Positions 25,315 through 34,165 of a stretch of DNA of 64,000 bases are shown one piece after another. Under the pieces are notes generated by a model that worked only from the letters and a program-made list of their open reading frames with translations, was not told where the DNA came from and made no database searches. The position numbers and the translations under genes were made by a program. The stretch comes from Rhodococcus sovatensis (GTDB lineage Bacteria; Actinomycetota; Actinomycetes; Mycobacteriales; Mycobacteriaceae). How positions within the stretch are numbered: the stretch's first letter is position 1; each line of letters starts with the position of its first letter. The DNA is taken from assembly GCF_037327425.1 (NCBI RefSeq), contig NZ_CP147846.1, forward strand, positions 1,922,001-1,986,000. The letters run 5' to 3'.

Positions 25315-26133
25315 ATGACTACGCATGCTGAAACACCGGTAGATCCCGCACCGTCGGGCGGAGGCAAGACTCCGCTGATCGAGCTGAAGAACGTCGGAAA
25401 GTCCTACGGCAACATCATTGCGCTGTCGGGAATCAACTTGCGTGTCGGCGCGGGGGAGGTGACCGGAGTGCTCGGCGACAACGGTGCAGGCAAGTCCACG
25501 TTGATCAAGATCATGGCCGGGTTGCATCAGCAGAGCGAAGGTGAGCTGCTCGTCGACGGAGCCGACACGAAGTTCGATTCCCCCAAAGATGCTCTCGGCA
25601 AAGGCATCGCGACGGTGTACCAGGATCTTGCGGTGGTGTCGTTGATGCCGGTGTGGCGCAACTTCTTCCTCGGTCAGGAGCTGCAGAAGAAGGGCCTGTT
25701 CAAGTCGTTGGACGTGAACGCGATGCGGGCAACGACCATCGAGGAGCTACACAAGATGGGCATCGACCTACCCGATGTCGATGCTCCGATCGGGTCGCTG
25801 TCCGGTGGTCAGCGTCAGTGTGTGGCGATTGCCCGAGCGATTTTCTTCGGTGCGCGTGTGTTGATTCTGGATGAGCCGACGGCAGCGTTGGGTGTCAAGC
25901 AGTCCGGGATGGTGTTGCGATACATCTCGGCGGCGAAAGAGCAAGGTTTCGGGGTCGTGTTCATCACCCACAACCCGCACCATGCGTACATGGTCGGAGA
26001 CCATTTCGTGCTGCTGAATCGTGGGCGACAGAAGCTGGACTGCACGTACGACGAGATCAGCCTCGACGATCTGACCAAGGAAATGGCGGGCGGGGACGAA
26101 CTCGAAACCCTCACCCATGAACTGCGTCGCTGA
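25315..26133 (+). CDS. Sugar ABC transporter ATPase, single-domain CUT2 (FrcA type)
   Basis: 272 residues: Walker A GDNGAGKST, Q-loop region VYQDLAVV, signature LSGGQRQCVAIARA, Walker B VLILDEPTAAL, switch His in FITHNP. Most CUT2 importers (RbsA, XylG) have two fused ATPase domains in ~500 residues; here there is one, as in the fructose importer FrcA. The gene ends cleanly and its spacing to the permease is three bases, so this is the natural form rather than a truncation. The substrate is not defined by the sequence. Confidence 0.93.
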   Translation: MTTHAETPVDPAPSGGGKTPLIELKNVGKSYGNIIALSGINLRVGAGEVTGVLGDNGAGKSTLIKIMAGLHQQSEGELLVDGADTKFDSPKDALGKGIATVYQDLAVVSLMPVWRNFFLGQELQKKGLFKSLDVNAMRATTIEELHKMGIDLPDVDAPIGSLSGGQRQCVAIARAIFFGARVLILDEPTAALGVKQSGMVLRYISAAKEQGFGVVFITHNPHHAYMVGDHFVLLNRGRQKLDCTYDEISLDDLTKEMAGGDELETLTHELRR

Positions 26134-26217
26134 CCGCAGTTCCGCCGCCCGTGCGTGTGTCGGTGCAGCGAGATAACGTTCACTCGCTGACACTCGAACA
26201 CGTCCGGTGAGGCGATC

Positions 26218-26625
26218 ATGAATGACTATCCAGATGTTCCTGACGAGGTGCTGACCGTGGTCAGTGCGGTATGTACCGCACTCCCCGAGGTTGTCGAAGA
26301 ACGCGCGTGGACGGGCATCCGGTGGCGGATACGGTCCCGAACATTTGCGCACGTTCTGGTGGTCGAGCCCGGTCGACCAGAGGCGTACGCCAAGGCCGCG
26401 CGGCTAAGCGCGCCGGCAACGGTTCTGACATTTCGATCCGAGGCCCCCGAACTGGACGTCCTGCTTCGGTCCGGCCCGCCGTTCTTTCGCACTCCGTGGG
26501 GCGAGGACACGGTGGGCATGATCGTCGACGAGTTCGACCCTGACGAGGTGCGTGAACTGCTCACCGACAGTTACTGCCTACTGGCGCCGAAAAAGTTGGC
26601 GGCAGTGGTAGACCGGCCGACGTGA
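26218..26625 (+). CDS. MmcQ/YjbR-family small protein
   Basis: 135 residues matching the CyaY-like MmcQ/YjbR fold: ALPEVVEERAWTGIRWRIRSRTFAHV at the front (in part), then the compact middle and PFFRTPWGEDTVGMIVD and LLTDSYCLLAPKKL at the end. Proteins of this type are small and often described as DNA-binding, with no firmly known role. ATG at 26218. It stands alone between the sugar transporter and a convergent oxidoreductase-type gene. Confidence 0.78.
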   Translation: MNDYPDVPDEVLTVVSAVCTALPEVVEERAWTGIRWRIRSRTFAHVLVVEPGRPEAYAKAARLSAPATVLTFRSEAPELDVLLRSGPPFFRTPWGEDTVGMIVDEFDPDEVRELLTDSYCLLAPKKLAAVVDRPT

Positions 26626-26644
26626 AGACCAGGTATCGGCGATT

Positions 26645-27439
26645 TCAGTTGCGCGCGAGTCGAGCGAGCTCCACTGTTGCCGATCGAAGTTCGGCGATGT
26701 CCCCGATCGGATGTGCGTAGCCCACTCGTGTCGTGGCCTTGCCCCTCGGTGTGGAGACGCTCAAATCGAGACCGTAACGGTCGGCGGATGTGCACGAAGC
26801 GATGGTTGCGTCCGGATAGCCACCGAGGTTGCGGGCCATGGCAAGCAGCGAGTCCGAATGGTCCTCATTGAGGTGAACTATTGCTGGGGCAGCGTTGGGT
26901 GAGACCGGGTCCGCCGAGGCCGCGGCATAGTCCTCGGCCGCAGCCGAGTCCATTCGGCCGTAGCCACCGACCCAACGCGCCCGTTTCACTCGAAGTATCC
27001 AGAGTGAGAAGTCGCTGTAGTCGATGTAGTACTTGGCCGCGGGAACCGCGGCGAGGTGAGCAGCGCGAGCCGCGTCGAGCTCGCCCTCCTGCGGGGATTC
27101 GACCTTGCCGGCCAGGGTCACGCGCGAGACCGCGAGAGGGTCGCTGACAGATTCCGGCGCCACGATGGACACACTGGCACGCGGGTCATGGTGCAGGTTG
27201 CGCCCGTGTTCTGCCATCCGGGATACGCACAGGACCGGCGAACCGTCCAGGAGACCGAAAGTCACGTACGACGCCCAGGGATCGCCGTCGGTGGTGAGGC
27301 TGGCCAGCGTCGCAATATTCGTCGAGGCTGCCACGGTGCGCGCCTCTTCGGCTGCCGTCGGCCGCCGCGCCGGTTCCAGGCTTGCCAGTGGGGGAGGAGT
27401 CGAGGGTGCGTCACCGGGGTCTCCATGATCGAGTGCCAT
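26645..27439 (-). CDS. HugZ-like protein: pyridoxamine-phosphate-oxidase fold plus DUF2470
   Basis: 264 residues. The N-terminal split-barrel flavin/heme-binding fold (about 25-160) contains TNIATLASLTTDGDPWASYV and RASVSIVAPES. The C-terminal DUF2470 domain (~180-262) contains IVHLNEDHSDSLLAMARNLGG. This two-domain layout is that of HugZ-type heme-utilisation proteins, some of which degrade heme; many actinobacterial members are untested. ATG at 27439. There is no iron box in front that I can see. Confidence 0.85.
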   Translation of the reverse strand: MALDHGDPGDAPSTPPPLASLEPARRPTAAEEARTVAASTNIATLASLTTDGDPWASYVTFGLLDGSPVLCVSRMAEHGRNLHHDPRASVSIVAPESVSDPLAVSRVTLAGKVESPQEGELDAARAAHLAAVPAAKYYIDYSDFSLWILRVKRARWVGGYGRMDSAAAEDYAAASADPVSPNAAPAIVHLNEDHSDSLLAMARNLGGYPDATIASCTSADRYGLDLSVSTPRGKATTRVGYAHPIGDIAELRSATVELARLARN

Positions 27440-27770
27440 GACCGGAAGTCTACGGAGTTCGACTGTGTCGGGGGCAACGTCGGGATTCGGTTTCGTGCGA
27501 CATATTCACGGGCATGCGGTATCGGTGATACGGGTGATACGCACCAATCGGACGGTGCGAGCAGTTCTTGCGGCCATGGCGCTCTTCGCCGTCGTGGCAG
27601 CCATCTGGGCGGGGGTCGGATACGTCTACGCAGACGACCGGAAGGCGGAGTCGGCCACGACGATCGGCCTGTGCGTTCTGGCCGCTGGGTGGCTTGCAGT
27701 ACTCGGTGCGGTAGCGATCAAGGTTCTGCGCCTCCGGGCTCGGCGCCGGGACAGCACCCAGGACAACTGA
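27438..27770 (+). CDS. Small two-span membrane protein
   Basis: Up to 110 residues with two hydrophobic segments (AVLAAMALFAVVAAIWAGVGYVY, in part, and IGLCVLAAGWLAVLGAVAI) and a basic C-terminal tail. The ATG at 27438 overlaps the divergent gene start by two bases; GTG codons at 27525 or 27534, just before the first membrane segment, are likelier starts but lack a clear ribosome site. No known function. A DUF2786-type gene follows 20 bases later. Confidence 0.55.
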   Translation: MTGSLRSSTVSGATSGFGFVRHIHGHAVSVIRVIRTNRTVRAVLAAMALFAVVAAIWAGVGYVYADDRKAESATTIGLCVLAAGWLAVLGAVAIKVLRLRARRRDSTQDN

Positions 27771-27790
27771 CTTGTGGCTACGCTGGCAGG

Positions 27791-28348
27791 GTGAATTCGA
27801 ACCCCGCGCTGCGGATCGCACGGTTGAGGGCTCTGATCGACCACCCTAGAACGGGACCCGGCGAGAAAGACGCAGCGCAGAGGATGCTGGATCGGATACT
27901 CGGAAAGCACTCCAGTGATCGGCCGAGCGGCGATCGGACATATGGCGCTCGTCATGACCGTGCAGGGCGTCACGCAGGGATCGACACCATTGTCGAGATG
28001 ATCAGGTTCGACATCGCGTGTGCACGTACAGTCGGGTCCCAGCAGTTTGGGGCGCCGCAGTCCAAGTTCGACGGGCCCGTCCTAGGAGATCCGATCGGCG
28101 ATGCTCCTGAAGAGATCTCGTTTGGCGTCGAGGCGCTGAACTCGATGTCGATTGCGATAACGCTCGGTGGTGTTCCGCAGCAGTGGGGGTGGTCCACGGA
28201 GTCCGGCATCGCGGTTGCGAGTCCGGCCTTGCGCGCGCTCGCCGACGAGTTGGCCGACATCATGTACGCGTACAACCGCGACGGTTCCGACATCGACAAG
28301 CGTTTCTTCGGCAGCGTCCGCGCGGAGGGCAAAACTCTGGTCTGGTGA
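27791..28348 (+). CDS. DUF2786-like protein
   Basis: 185 residues. The N-terminal ~40 residues (RIARLRALIDHPRTGPGEKDAAQRMLDRIL, in part) look like the DUF2786 helical repeat seen at the start of many actinobacterial proteins. The remainder (VEMIRFDIACARTVGS; ELADIMYAYNRDGSDIDKRFFG) is unrecognised. Start GTG at 27791, after a GCAGG ribosome-site-like stretch; the frame runs open upstream but lacks domain support. Function unknown. Confidence 0.6.
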   Translation: MNSNPALRIARLRALIDHPRTGPGEKDAAQRMLDRILGKHSSDRPSGDRTYGARHDRAGRHAGIDTIVEMIRFDIACARTVGSQQFGAPQSKFDGPVLGDPIGDAPEEISFGVEALNSMSIAITLGGVPQQWGWSTESGIAVASPALRALADELADIMYAYNRDGSDIDKRFFGSVRAEGKTLVW

Positions 28349-28446
28349 ACGACACCGACCATTGTTCGTCGCTACGCGACGTCGGCTGGTTGCCTGGGAT
28401 CAACGCCGGGTCCAGAATCGTGGGGGAGGCGAGACGAGGAGTGCCC

Positions 28447-28800
28447 GTGCGACCGATCAAGATCGTGGCGAACCTGACGGTTCCGAACATCGAGGACTCG
28501 AAAGACTTCTACCGCGACTTTCTGGGCCTGGGGAGCGAGGAGTTCAATCTGGGATGGGTCGCTCGCTTCACAGCACCGGACTCGGGCGCCTGCATCCAAC
28601 TCGTCACCCGGGACGAGACGTCACCCTCCGACTCGGTGGTATCGATTATGACCGATGACGTCGACGCTGCATACGCGGAAGCTCTCAGCCGCGGGTTCGA
28701 CATCGTGCGTCCCCTCACGACGGAGACCTGGGGTGTGCGGAGGTTCTTGGTCCGCGCCCCTGACGGAAACGTGATCAACATCGTGCACCACCACTCGTGA
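28447..28800 (+). CDS. Glyoxalase/bleomycin-resistance (VOC) family protein
   Basis: 117 residues forming one VOC module pair: IKIVANLTVPNIEDSKDFYRDFLGL, the middle strands with ACIQLVTRD, then DVDAAYAEALSRGFDIVRPLTTETWGVRRFLVRAPDGNVINI in the second half (quoted in pieces). A metal-dependent or substrate-sequestering role is possible. GTG at 28447 is chosen because GAGGA lies six bases upstream; GTG at 28441 is the alternative. Confidence 0.82.
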   Translation: MRPIKIVANLTVPNIEDSKDFYRDFLGLGSEEFNLGWVARFTAPDSGACIQLVTRDETSPSDSVVSIMTDDVDAAYAEALSRGFDIVRPLTTETWGVRRFLVRAPDGNVINIVHHHS

Positions 28801-28815
28801 TTTCTGCGGACGGAA

Positions 28816-30975
28816 TCACTCGCGGGTCAGAATGACCAGGGCTCTCGTGGAGCGAGTCATGGCCACGTATCGGTCTACGGCGCCTTCGGTTCCCGCGCCA
28901 AAGGATTCGGGATCTACGATGACGACCAGGTCGAACTCGAGTCCTTTCGACAGCGCCGGCGTTAGAGACCGGACTCGGTCCGTCGGAGGGTAGGTCGGCT
29001 GCCCGATCACACACGCAATTCCGTCACGATTCTGCACGAGCCATCGGTCGACGATCGATTCGAGTTCCGACACGTGCCCGTACGAGAATGGGATTCCGCT
29101 GCGTCGAACGGAGGTAGGGACATTGGCGTCGGGCAGTGCAGTTCGAATGATCGGCTCGGCCTCGGTCATGATCTCCTCCGGTGTCCGATAGTTGATGGTG
29201 AGCGACGCCGAATGGATGTGATCGAACCCGACCCGGGTAAGGCGCTCTTGCCACGATTCGGTGAAACCGTGACGGGCCTGCGCCCGGTCCCCGACGATGG
29301 TGAAGCTCCGAGAAGGGCAGCGCAACAACAGCATCTGCCACTGAGCATCGGTAAGTTCCTGTGCTTCGTCGACGACGATATGCGCGAACGGTCCGGCCAG
29401 TCGATCCGCTTCCTTGGTCGGCAGCGCCGCGTCGTCGACCAAAGCGTCACGAATTCCGTCTTGCCGAAGTTGGGCGATCAAGCCGTCGTCGTCATCGAGT
29501 TGGAGCATTTCGTCTACGACCCTGTCCATTCTGAGCCGTTCGGCGATGACCGCTGCAGTTCGCCGACGTTGTAGACGACCGTGTTCGGGGTCGCCGAGTC
29601 TGCGTCGCGCTGCATCGAGAATCGGCAGATCCGACGTGGTCCACTGTTGCGCGTCGGTGCGCTGAAGAATTCTGATCTCCTCCGCAGAGAGCCACGGTGC
29701 CGACATCCGAAGGTAGGCGGGGACGGTCCACAGATCGCCGACGAGATCCGCTGCGTCGACAAGTGTCCATGCCTTGTCGAGTGCGCTGCGGAGTTCCTCG
29801 CTTCGAGCGAGAGATGCACGGACGGACTCGCGCGAGGCGTCGCCGTCGTACTTGTCCACGAGGATGTCCAGGAGTAAGTCCCAGACGTCTTCGCGAGCTT
29901 CGTTGTGTGGAGTGCCAGGATCCGGTGCTGTGAATGCTTCCTTCCAATCCGTCGGACTGAGCCAGATATCGGCGAGGTCGGATTCGACGGTCATCCCTTC
30001 GATGGGAGGCTGCTCGTAGAACCTGACGGCGGCGTCGACTGCGGCCACCATGTTCACGGTCGACTTCAGACGTGCGACTTCGGGATCGACCTCGTCGCCG
30101 GAACCCTCTCCTTCGGAAACTAGTTCACCGAGCGTGCAGGTCAGGACTCCGTCCTCCCCGAGGCTGGGCAGCACGTCCGACACGTACGCAAGATATGGCG
30201 CGTGAGGACCGACGAACAGTACGCCACCGCGGTTGTGGCCAAGGCGTGAATCCGAGTAGAGCAGGTACGCAGTTCTGTGCAAAGCGACGACAGTCTTGCC
30301 TGTGCCGGGGCCACCGTCCACGACGAGTGCGCCGCCCGACCCTGATCGGATGATGGCGTCCTGATCCGATTGGATGGTCCCGAGCACGTCACGCATCCTC
30401 GGCGATCGGGCACCACCCAGACTGGCGATGAACGACGATTGGTCGTCGAGGGCAGCCTGCTCCGAGTCCAGCGCAGCGTCAGCGGAGAAGACCTCGTCCC
30501 AGTAGTCGACGATTCGGCCATTGGTCCAGCGGTATCGCCGACGCCGCGAGAGTCCCATGGGGTTCGCGTGAGTCGCCCCGAAGAACGGTTCGGCATCAGG
30601 GGACCGCCAGTCGACGACGAGCTGTTCGCCGGACCCGTCGAGCAGTCCGACTCGGCCGATGTAGATGCGCTCTCCGTCGTTCGATGACACGGTGTAACCC
30701 AGGCAGAGATTTGCGCCGAATTTTCGGAGCGAACGCAACCGAGCGGTGAGACGGTGAATCTCGAAGTCCCTCTCCATCATCTCCTGGCCCAGCCGTCCGG
30801 TCGACGTGCGGGCACTGGCCAGCCGATCGGTGGTATCGGCGATCGAGTCCGTCAGGCTCTGTGCGATCGCAGCAAAATGATGCTCGTCTGCGTCGATCAA
30901 TCCAGGTGCCAGCTTGGCAGCACGGTTGGCTGGAAGATCGAAAATACTTGATGGCGTTGACGAATGACTGTGCAC
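28816..30975 (-). CDS. helR: HelR/HelD-type RNA-polymerase-associated helicase
   Basis: 719 residues of UvrD-like superfamily 1 fold in HelD layout. An N-terminal helical arm (~20-85) contains RLTARLRSLRKFGANLCLG; a small barrel has ERIYIGRVGLLD and VDWRSPDAEPFF; Walker A GGPGTGKTVVALHRTAYLLY (in part) is near residue 225; Walker B is HIVVDEAQEL; and GLEFDLVVIVDP and YVAMTRSTRALVIL lie at the C-terminus. GTG at 30975 is chosen because AGGAG lies five bases upstream and because the rifampicin element 31033-31053 would otherwise be coding. Proteins of this group remove stalled RNA polymerase; the RAE-controlled members (HelR) displace rifamycins. Induction by rifampicin is inferred. Confidence 0.87.
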   Translation of the reverse strand: MHSHSSTPSSIFDLPANRAAKLAPGLIDADEHHFAAIAQSLTDSIADTTDRLASARTSTGRLGQEMMERDFEIHRLTARLRSLRKFGANLCLGYTVSSNDGERIYIGRVGLLDGSGEQLVVDWRSPDAEPFFGATHANPMGLSRRRRYRWTNGRIVDYWDEVFSADAALDSEQAALDDQSSFIASLGGARSPRMRDVLGTIQSDQDAIIRSGSGGALVVDGGPGTGKTVVALHRTAYLLYSDSRLGHNRGGVLFVGPHAPYLAYVSDVLPSLGEDGVLTCTLGELVSEGEGSGDEVDPEVARLKSTVNMVAAVDAAVRFYEQPPIEGMTVESDLADIWLSPTDWKEAFTAPDPGTPHNEAREDVWDLLLDILVDKYDGDASRESVRASLARSEELRSALDKAWTLVDAADLVGDLWTVPAYLRMSAPWLSAEEIRILQRTDAQQWTTSDLPILDAARRRLGDPEHGRLQRRRTAAVIAERLRMDRVVDEMLQLDDDDGLIAQLRQDGIRDALVDDAALPTKEADRLAGPFAHIVVDEAQELTDAQWQMLLLRCPSRSFTIVGDRAQARHGFTESWQERLTRVGFDHIHSASLTINYRTPEEIMTEAEPIIRTALPDANVPTSVRRSGIPFSYGHVSELESIVDRWLVQNRDGIACVIGQPTYPPTDRVRSLTPALSKGLEFDLVVIVDPESFGAGTEGAVDRYVAMTRSTRALVILTRE

Positions 30976-31032
30976 TCGATCTCCTGTTCCTGCCGATTCT
31001 GGGCGTTCGACGCGTAATTCTGCGACAGGACC

Positions 31033-31053
31033 GGGGTCTTGCGTCAAGACCCC
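31033..31053 (-). promoter_or_regulatory. Rifamycin-associated element (RAE) upstream of helR
   Basis: Perfect inverted repeat with 9-base arms GGGGTCTTG and CAAGACCCC around a 3-base centre. This closely follows the known RAE (GGGG-CTTGC...GCAAG-CCCC type) that drives rifampicin-induced genes in actinomycetes. It lies 57 bases before the helR GTG. On the minus strand a TTGACG hexamer sits inside it. Confidence 0.8.
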
Positions 31054-31209
31054 AGGTCGGCTATAGATTGAAGGTGGAAGGACTGGTCCACGACGTCGCG
31101 TCGGCGATATATACGTCATGTGCCAACACGCCTTGTAAAAAATCTTTGACTTCACACCAGCGACGGCCTATGTTCAGTGATGTCAAACATTTCTTACATT
31201 GGAGTGGCG

Positions 31210-31629
31210 ATGGCATTCGAAGAGAAGCGCACGTGGATCGTGCTCGTCACGGCACTCGGTGGGGCCGTGGCGTATCTCGTTCTTCTGCTCAACTCGTCGG
31301 GTCCGATCGAAGAGTCGTATGTACCCAAGATGCTCGGCACGATCATTGCCACGGTCGTTGTCACTATCGTGCTGAACATCGTTGTCGGTTCGATGTCACC
31401 GAAAAGTGAGACCCGAACCGATCAGCGCGACGACGAAATCGGCCAATTCAGCGAGTACACAGGCCAATCGCTCTTGGTGATCGGCGCGATCGCTGCACTA
31501 GGGCTCGCGCTCGCCGATATCGACCAATTCTGGATCGCGAACACCATCTACCTCGCCTTCCTGTTGTCCTCGGTGTTGTCGTGCACTGTACGAATCCTGT
31601 CCTACCGCTTCGGGATCGAACGATGGTGA
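31210..31629 (+). CDS. Four-span membrane protein paired with an XRE regulator
   Basis: 139 residues with four hydrophobic segments: WIVLVTALGGAVAYLVLLL, LGTIIATVVVTIVLNIVVG, LLVIGAIAALGLALADI, IANTIYLAFLLSSVLSCTV. A charged loop with RDDEIGQFSEY lies between segments two and three. ATG at 31210 is preferred to ATGs at 31177/31180 because GGAG is five bases upstream. The end overlaps the start of a small XRE-type regulator (ATGGTGA), an arrangement common for small membrane proteins controlled by their own helix-turn-helix partner. Function unknown. Confidence 0.78.
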   Translation: MAFEEKRTWIVLVTALGGAVAYLVLLLNSSGPIEESYVPKMLGTIIATVVVTIVLNIVVGSMSPKSETRTDQRDDEIGQFSEYTGQSLLVIGAIAALGLALADIDQFWIANTIYLAFLLSSVLSCTVRILSYRFGIERW

Positions 31630-31841
31630 AGCCGACCCGGGTCACCAACTCGATCAAAGCGCTCCGATCTGCAACCAACGAGATGACCCAGGCCGAACTC
31701 GCGGAACGGATCGGAGTCACCCGTCAGACGATCATCGCCATCGAGAGCGGTCGGTACTCACCGTCTCTGGAAGTGGCGTTCCAGATCGCGGCAGCATTCC
31801 AAGTCCCGCTCGACGACGTCTTCCAGTACCCAAGCCGATAG
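31623..31841 (+). CDS. Small XRE-family helix-turn-helix regulator
   Basis: 72 residues that are essentially one Cro/cI-type domain: NSIKALRSATNEMTQAELAERIGVTRQTIIAIESGRYSPSLEVAFQIAAAF (in pieces), then PLDDVFQYPSR. This is the YozG/compact-regulator type usually translated with a membrane protein. ATG at 31623 overlaps the upstream stop by seven bases. It probably regulates its own pair. Confidence 0.88.
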   Translation: MVKPTRVTNSIKALRSATNEMTQAELAERIGVTRQTIIAIESGRYSPSLEVAFQIAAAFQVPLDDVFQYPSR

Positions 31842-31850
31842 GAGCTCGCA

Positions 31851-32819
31851 ATGAAAGCTTTTGTGCAGCACAGATATGGGACGCGCGAACAGATCGAGCT
31901 CCAGGACGTCGCCACTCCGACGCCGGGACCGGGGGAGGTGCTCGTCGACGTGCAGCTGGCGGGGGTGCATATCGGTGATGTGCACATGATGACAGGTAAG
32001 CCGTATCTGATGCGCGCCATGGGTTTCGGAGTAAGGGGCCCGAAGAAGCGCCCAGGTAGCGAGATGGCGGGCAGAGTGATGGCACTCGGGCCCGGCGTCG
32101 CTGAGTTCGCAGTCGGAGACGAGGTGGTCGGAATCGGGGTCGGTGCGTTCTCGGAAGTGTGCGTTGCGCCAGTAAAGAAGTTGATTCCCAGACCGGCGTC
32201 GTTGAGTGTCGAAAGCGCAGTCGCGCTCCCGATATCGGGACTCACCGCCCTTCAGGCACTTCGAGATGCCGGACGCGTGAAGTCCGGTGACCGCGTGCTG
32301 GTGATCGGTGCCGCCGGCGCGGTGGGCCGCTACACCGTCCAACTCGCGAAGCACTTCGAAACCCATGTCACCGGCCTCTGCAGTGGCAGCAAGATGAAGC
32401 TCGTCTACGAACTGGGTGCAGACGAAGTGCTCGACTACACGGCTATCGATGCATTCGACGGCACCCGCAGCTTCGACCTGATCGTCGATACCGCGGGCAA
32501 TCGACCGCTGAAAGTTCTGCGCAGGGCGCTTACCGACGCCGGGACATTGGTGATCGTCGGATCGGAAACCGAGGAATCGGTGTTCGGCGGTCTCGACAGG
32601 GTGCTGAGAGCGGCTCTACTGTCACCCTTCGTCCACCACCGTCTTGCCGGGCTGATCTCGAAGGAATGCGCATCCGATGTTCAGATCTTGTGCGATCTCG
32701 CCTCCGCAGGAGTGATCACTCCTGTAATCGATCGGACGTTCAGATTCGAGCAGGTGCCCGATGCGATCGAATACGTCGAGTCGGGCCGTTCACTCGGGAA
32801 AGTGCTCGTCGCAGTGTGA
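31851..32819 (+). CDS. Zinc-independent medium-chain dehydrogenase/quinone-oxidoreductase-type enzyme
   Basis: 322 residues of MDR superfamily: N-terminal GroES-like part (DVATPTPGPGEVLVDVQLAG), the variable loop, then a Rossmann fold with VLVIGAAGAVGRYTVQLAKHF. The Cys/His zinc ligands of alcohol dehydrogenases are missing, so it belongs to the NADPH-quinone-reductase-like group that reduces activated double bonds or quinones. ATG at 31851 with TAGGAGCTCGCA upstream, ten bases after the XRE regulator stop, so it may be in the same transcript. Confidence 0.86.
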   Translation: MKAFVQHRYGTREQIELQDVATPTPGPGEVLVDVQLAGVHIGDVHMMTGKPYLMRAMGFGVRGPKKRPGSEMAGRVMALGPGVAEFAVGDEVVGIGVGAFSEVCVAPVKKLIPRPASLSVESAVALPISGLTALQALRDAGRVKSGDRVLVIGAAGAVGRYTVQLAKHFETHVTGLCSGSKMKLVYELGADEVLDYTAIDAFDGTRSFDLIVDTAGNRPLKVLRRALTDAGTLVIVGSETEESVFGGLDRVLRAALLSPFVHHRLAGLISKECASDVQILCDLASAGVITPVIDRTFRFEQVPDAIEYVESGRSLGKVLVAV

Positions 32820-32979
32820 CGTCAGCGAAGTTCCAGGGCAGCATTCATCGGCCGATCCTCGAGGGTAATTTGATGGATACGCGGGTTGTGTCCGACTGTC
32901 CGTTCTTGACAAGCTGGAGTCGGTTCGCTTCACGCGTTCGACTCAGCGCTGGAACCTTCACTGCGTAGAGGATGGCGTC

Positions 32980-34161
32980 ATGACCAGTAGAACCGGGCAG
33001 ACTCGGCGGACCGGTCGGATCATCGAATCCGACTGCAGGGTTGAGGATCTGCGCGCTCTGGTATCGCAGGAAACCGTGCTGGCGGAGTATCCGTACGCGG
33101 TCGCGGTCATGCAGAATGTGTTGATCTACGACGCTGCGGGTTTGTCGGCGGAGACGATGGATGCTTCTGCACGCGCCGAGGTTCAGGACGAACTCGCCGG
33201 TGCGTTGCTCGACGGACCTGGCATCGTTGTGTTCAAAGGAGCGTTCACCAGCGACCACGCTGTCGCGGAGACGACGGTTGTCTATCGGGACATCATTGCT
33301 CTCCAGCACGAGAGCGGTATAGCCGGTGGTGACCATTTCGCCAAGCCTGGCGCCAACGACCGGATCTGGTCGGCGCTGCAGAAGTTGGCGCTGGCGGAGC
33401 CGGAATTGTTCGTGCGGTACTACTCCAACGACACACTTGCGTTGGTGTCCGAAGCATGGCTTGGGCCGATGTATCAGGTCACGTCGGCGATCAACGTCGT
33501 CAATCCCGGTGGTGCTGCGCAGAACCCGCATCGTGACTATCACCTCGGTTTCATGTCCGCCGATTCCGCCGCGAAGTTTCGTACGCACATTCACCGGTTG
33601 TCGCCTGCGTTGACGCTGCAGGGTGCAGTGGCGCATTGCGACATGCCGATCGAGAGCGGCCCGACGATGTATCTTCCGCATTCACAGAAATTCGAACCCG
33701 GATACATCGCGTTCAATCTGCCGGAATTTCGGCAGTACTTCGCCGAGAACTATGTTCAGCTTCCGTTGGAGGAGGGTGACGCAGTGTTCTTCAATCCCGC
33801 GCTGTTTCATGCTGCCGGCAGCAATGTTTCGTCGGACATCCATCGGATGGCGAACCTCCTGCAGATCTCGTCGCCGTTCGGTCGCGCTTTGGAGAGTATC
33901 GATCGGGAGACGGTCGTGTCGGCCTTGTATCCCACGTTCCTCGAGTGGACCGAACGCGGAAAGGGGAAAGAGGTGGACAACGCCGTTGCAGCCTCAGCCG
34001 AGGGGTATGCGTTTCCGTCGAATCTGGATTTGGATCAGCCGGTCAGGGGTCTGGCAGGGGAGACCCACGCCGAGCTGGTCAGGCATGCATTGGTTACTCG
34101 CATGAGTTCTCGGGAATTCGACGCCGCCGCCCAGGCACTGTTCGGACGTCACCGAGCGTGA
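32980..34161 (+). CDS. Phytanoyl-CoA-dioxygenase-like 2-oxoglutarate/Fe(II) oxygenase
   Basis: 393 residues with the double-stranded beta helix of PhyH enzymes. The iron facial triad is visible as NPHRDYH (His-x-Asp near 184-186) and FHAAGSN (distal His near 277), followed by the Arg in IHRMANLLQ that would bind 2-oxoglutarate. N-terminal LDGPGIVVFKGAF is typical of the family start of the barrel. It hydroxylates or otherwise oxidises an unknown substrate. ATG at 32980, with no adjacent partner genes; a 160-base gap separates it from the MDR gene. Confidence 0.85.
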   Translation: MTSRTGQTRRTGRIIESDCRVEDLRALVSQETVLAEYPYAVAVMQNVLIYDAAGLSAETMDASARAEVQDELAGALLDGPGIVVFKGAFTSDHAVAETTVVYRDIIALQHESGIAGGDHFAKPGANDRIWSALQKLALAEPELFVRYYSNDTLALVSEAWLGPMYQVTSAINVVNPGGAAQNPHRDYHLGFMSADSAAKFRTHIHRLSPALTLQGAVAHCDMPIESGPTMYLPHSQKFEPGYIAFNLPEFRQYFAENYVQLPLEEGDAVFFNPALFHAAGSNVSSDIHRMANLLQISSPFGRALESIDRETVVSALYPTFLEWTERGKGKEVDNAVAASAEGYAFPSNLDLDQPVRGLAGETHAELVRHALVTRMSSREFDAAAQALFGRHRA

Positions 34162-34165
34162 CCGC

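Noticed and set aside
25315..26133. Single-domain sugar ATPase as a truncated RbsA
   Set aside because: The permease gene is three bases away, the end is clean and all ATPase motifs are complete; this matches the FrcA-type natural single-domain form.
28816..31155. HelR with an N-terminal start at 31155
   Set aside because: It would make the rifamycin-associated element coding and lacks a ribosome site; GTG 30975 has AGGAG five bases upstream.
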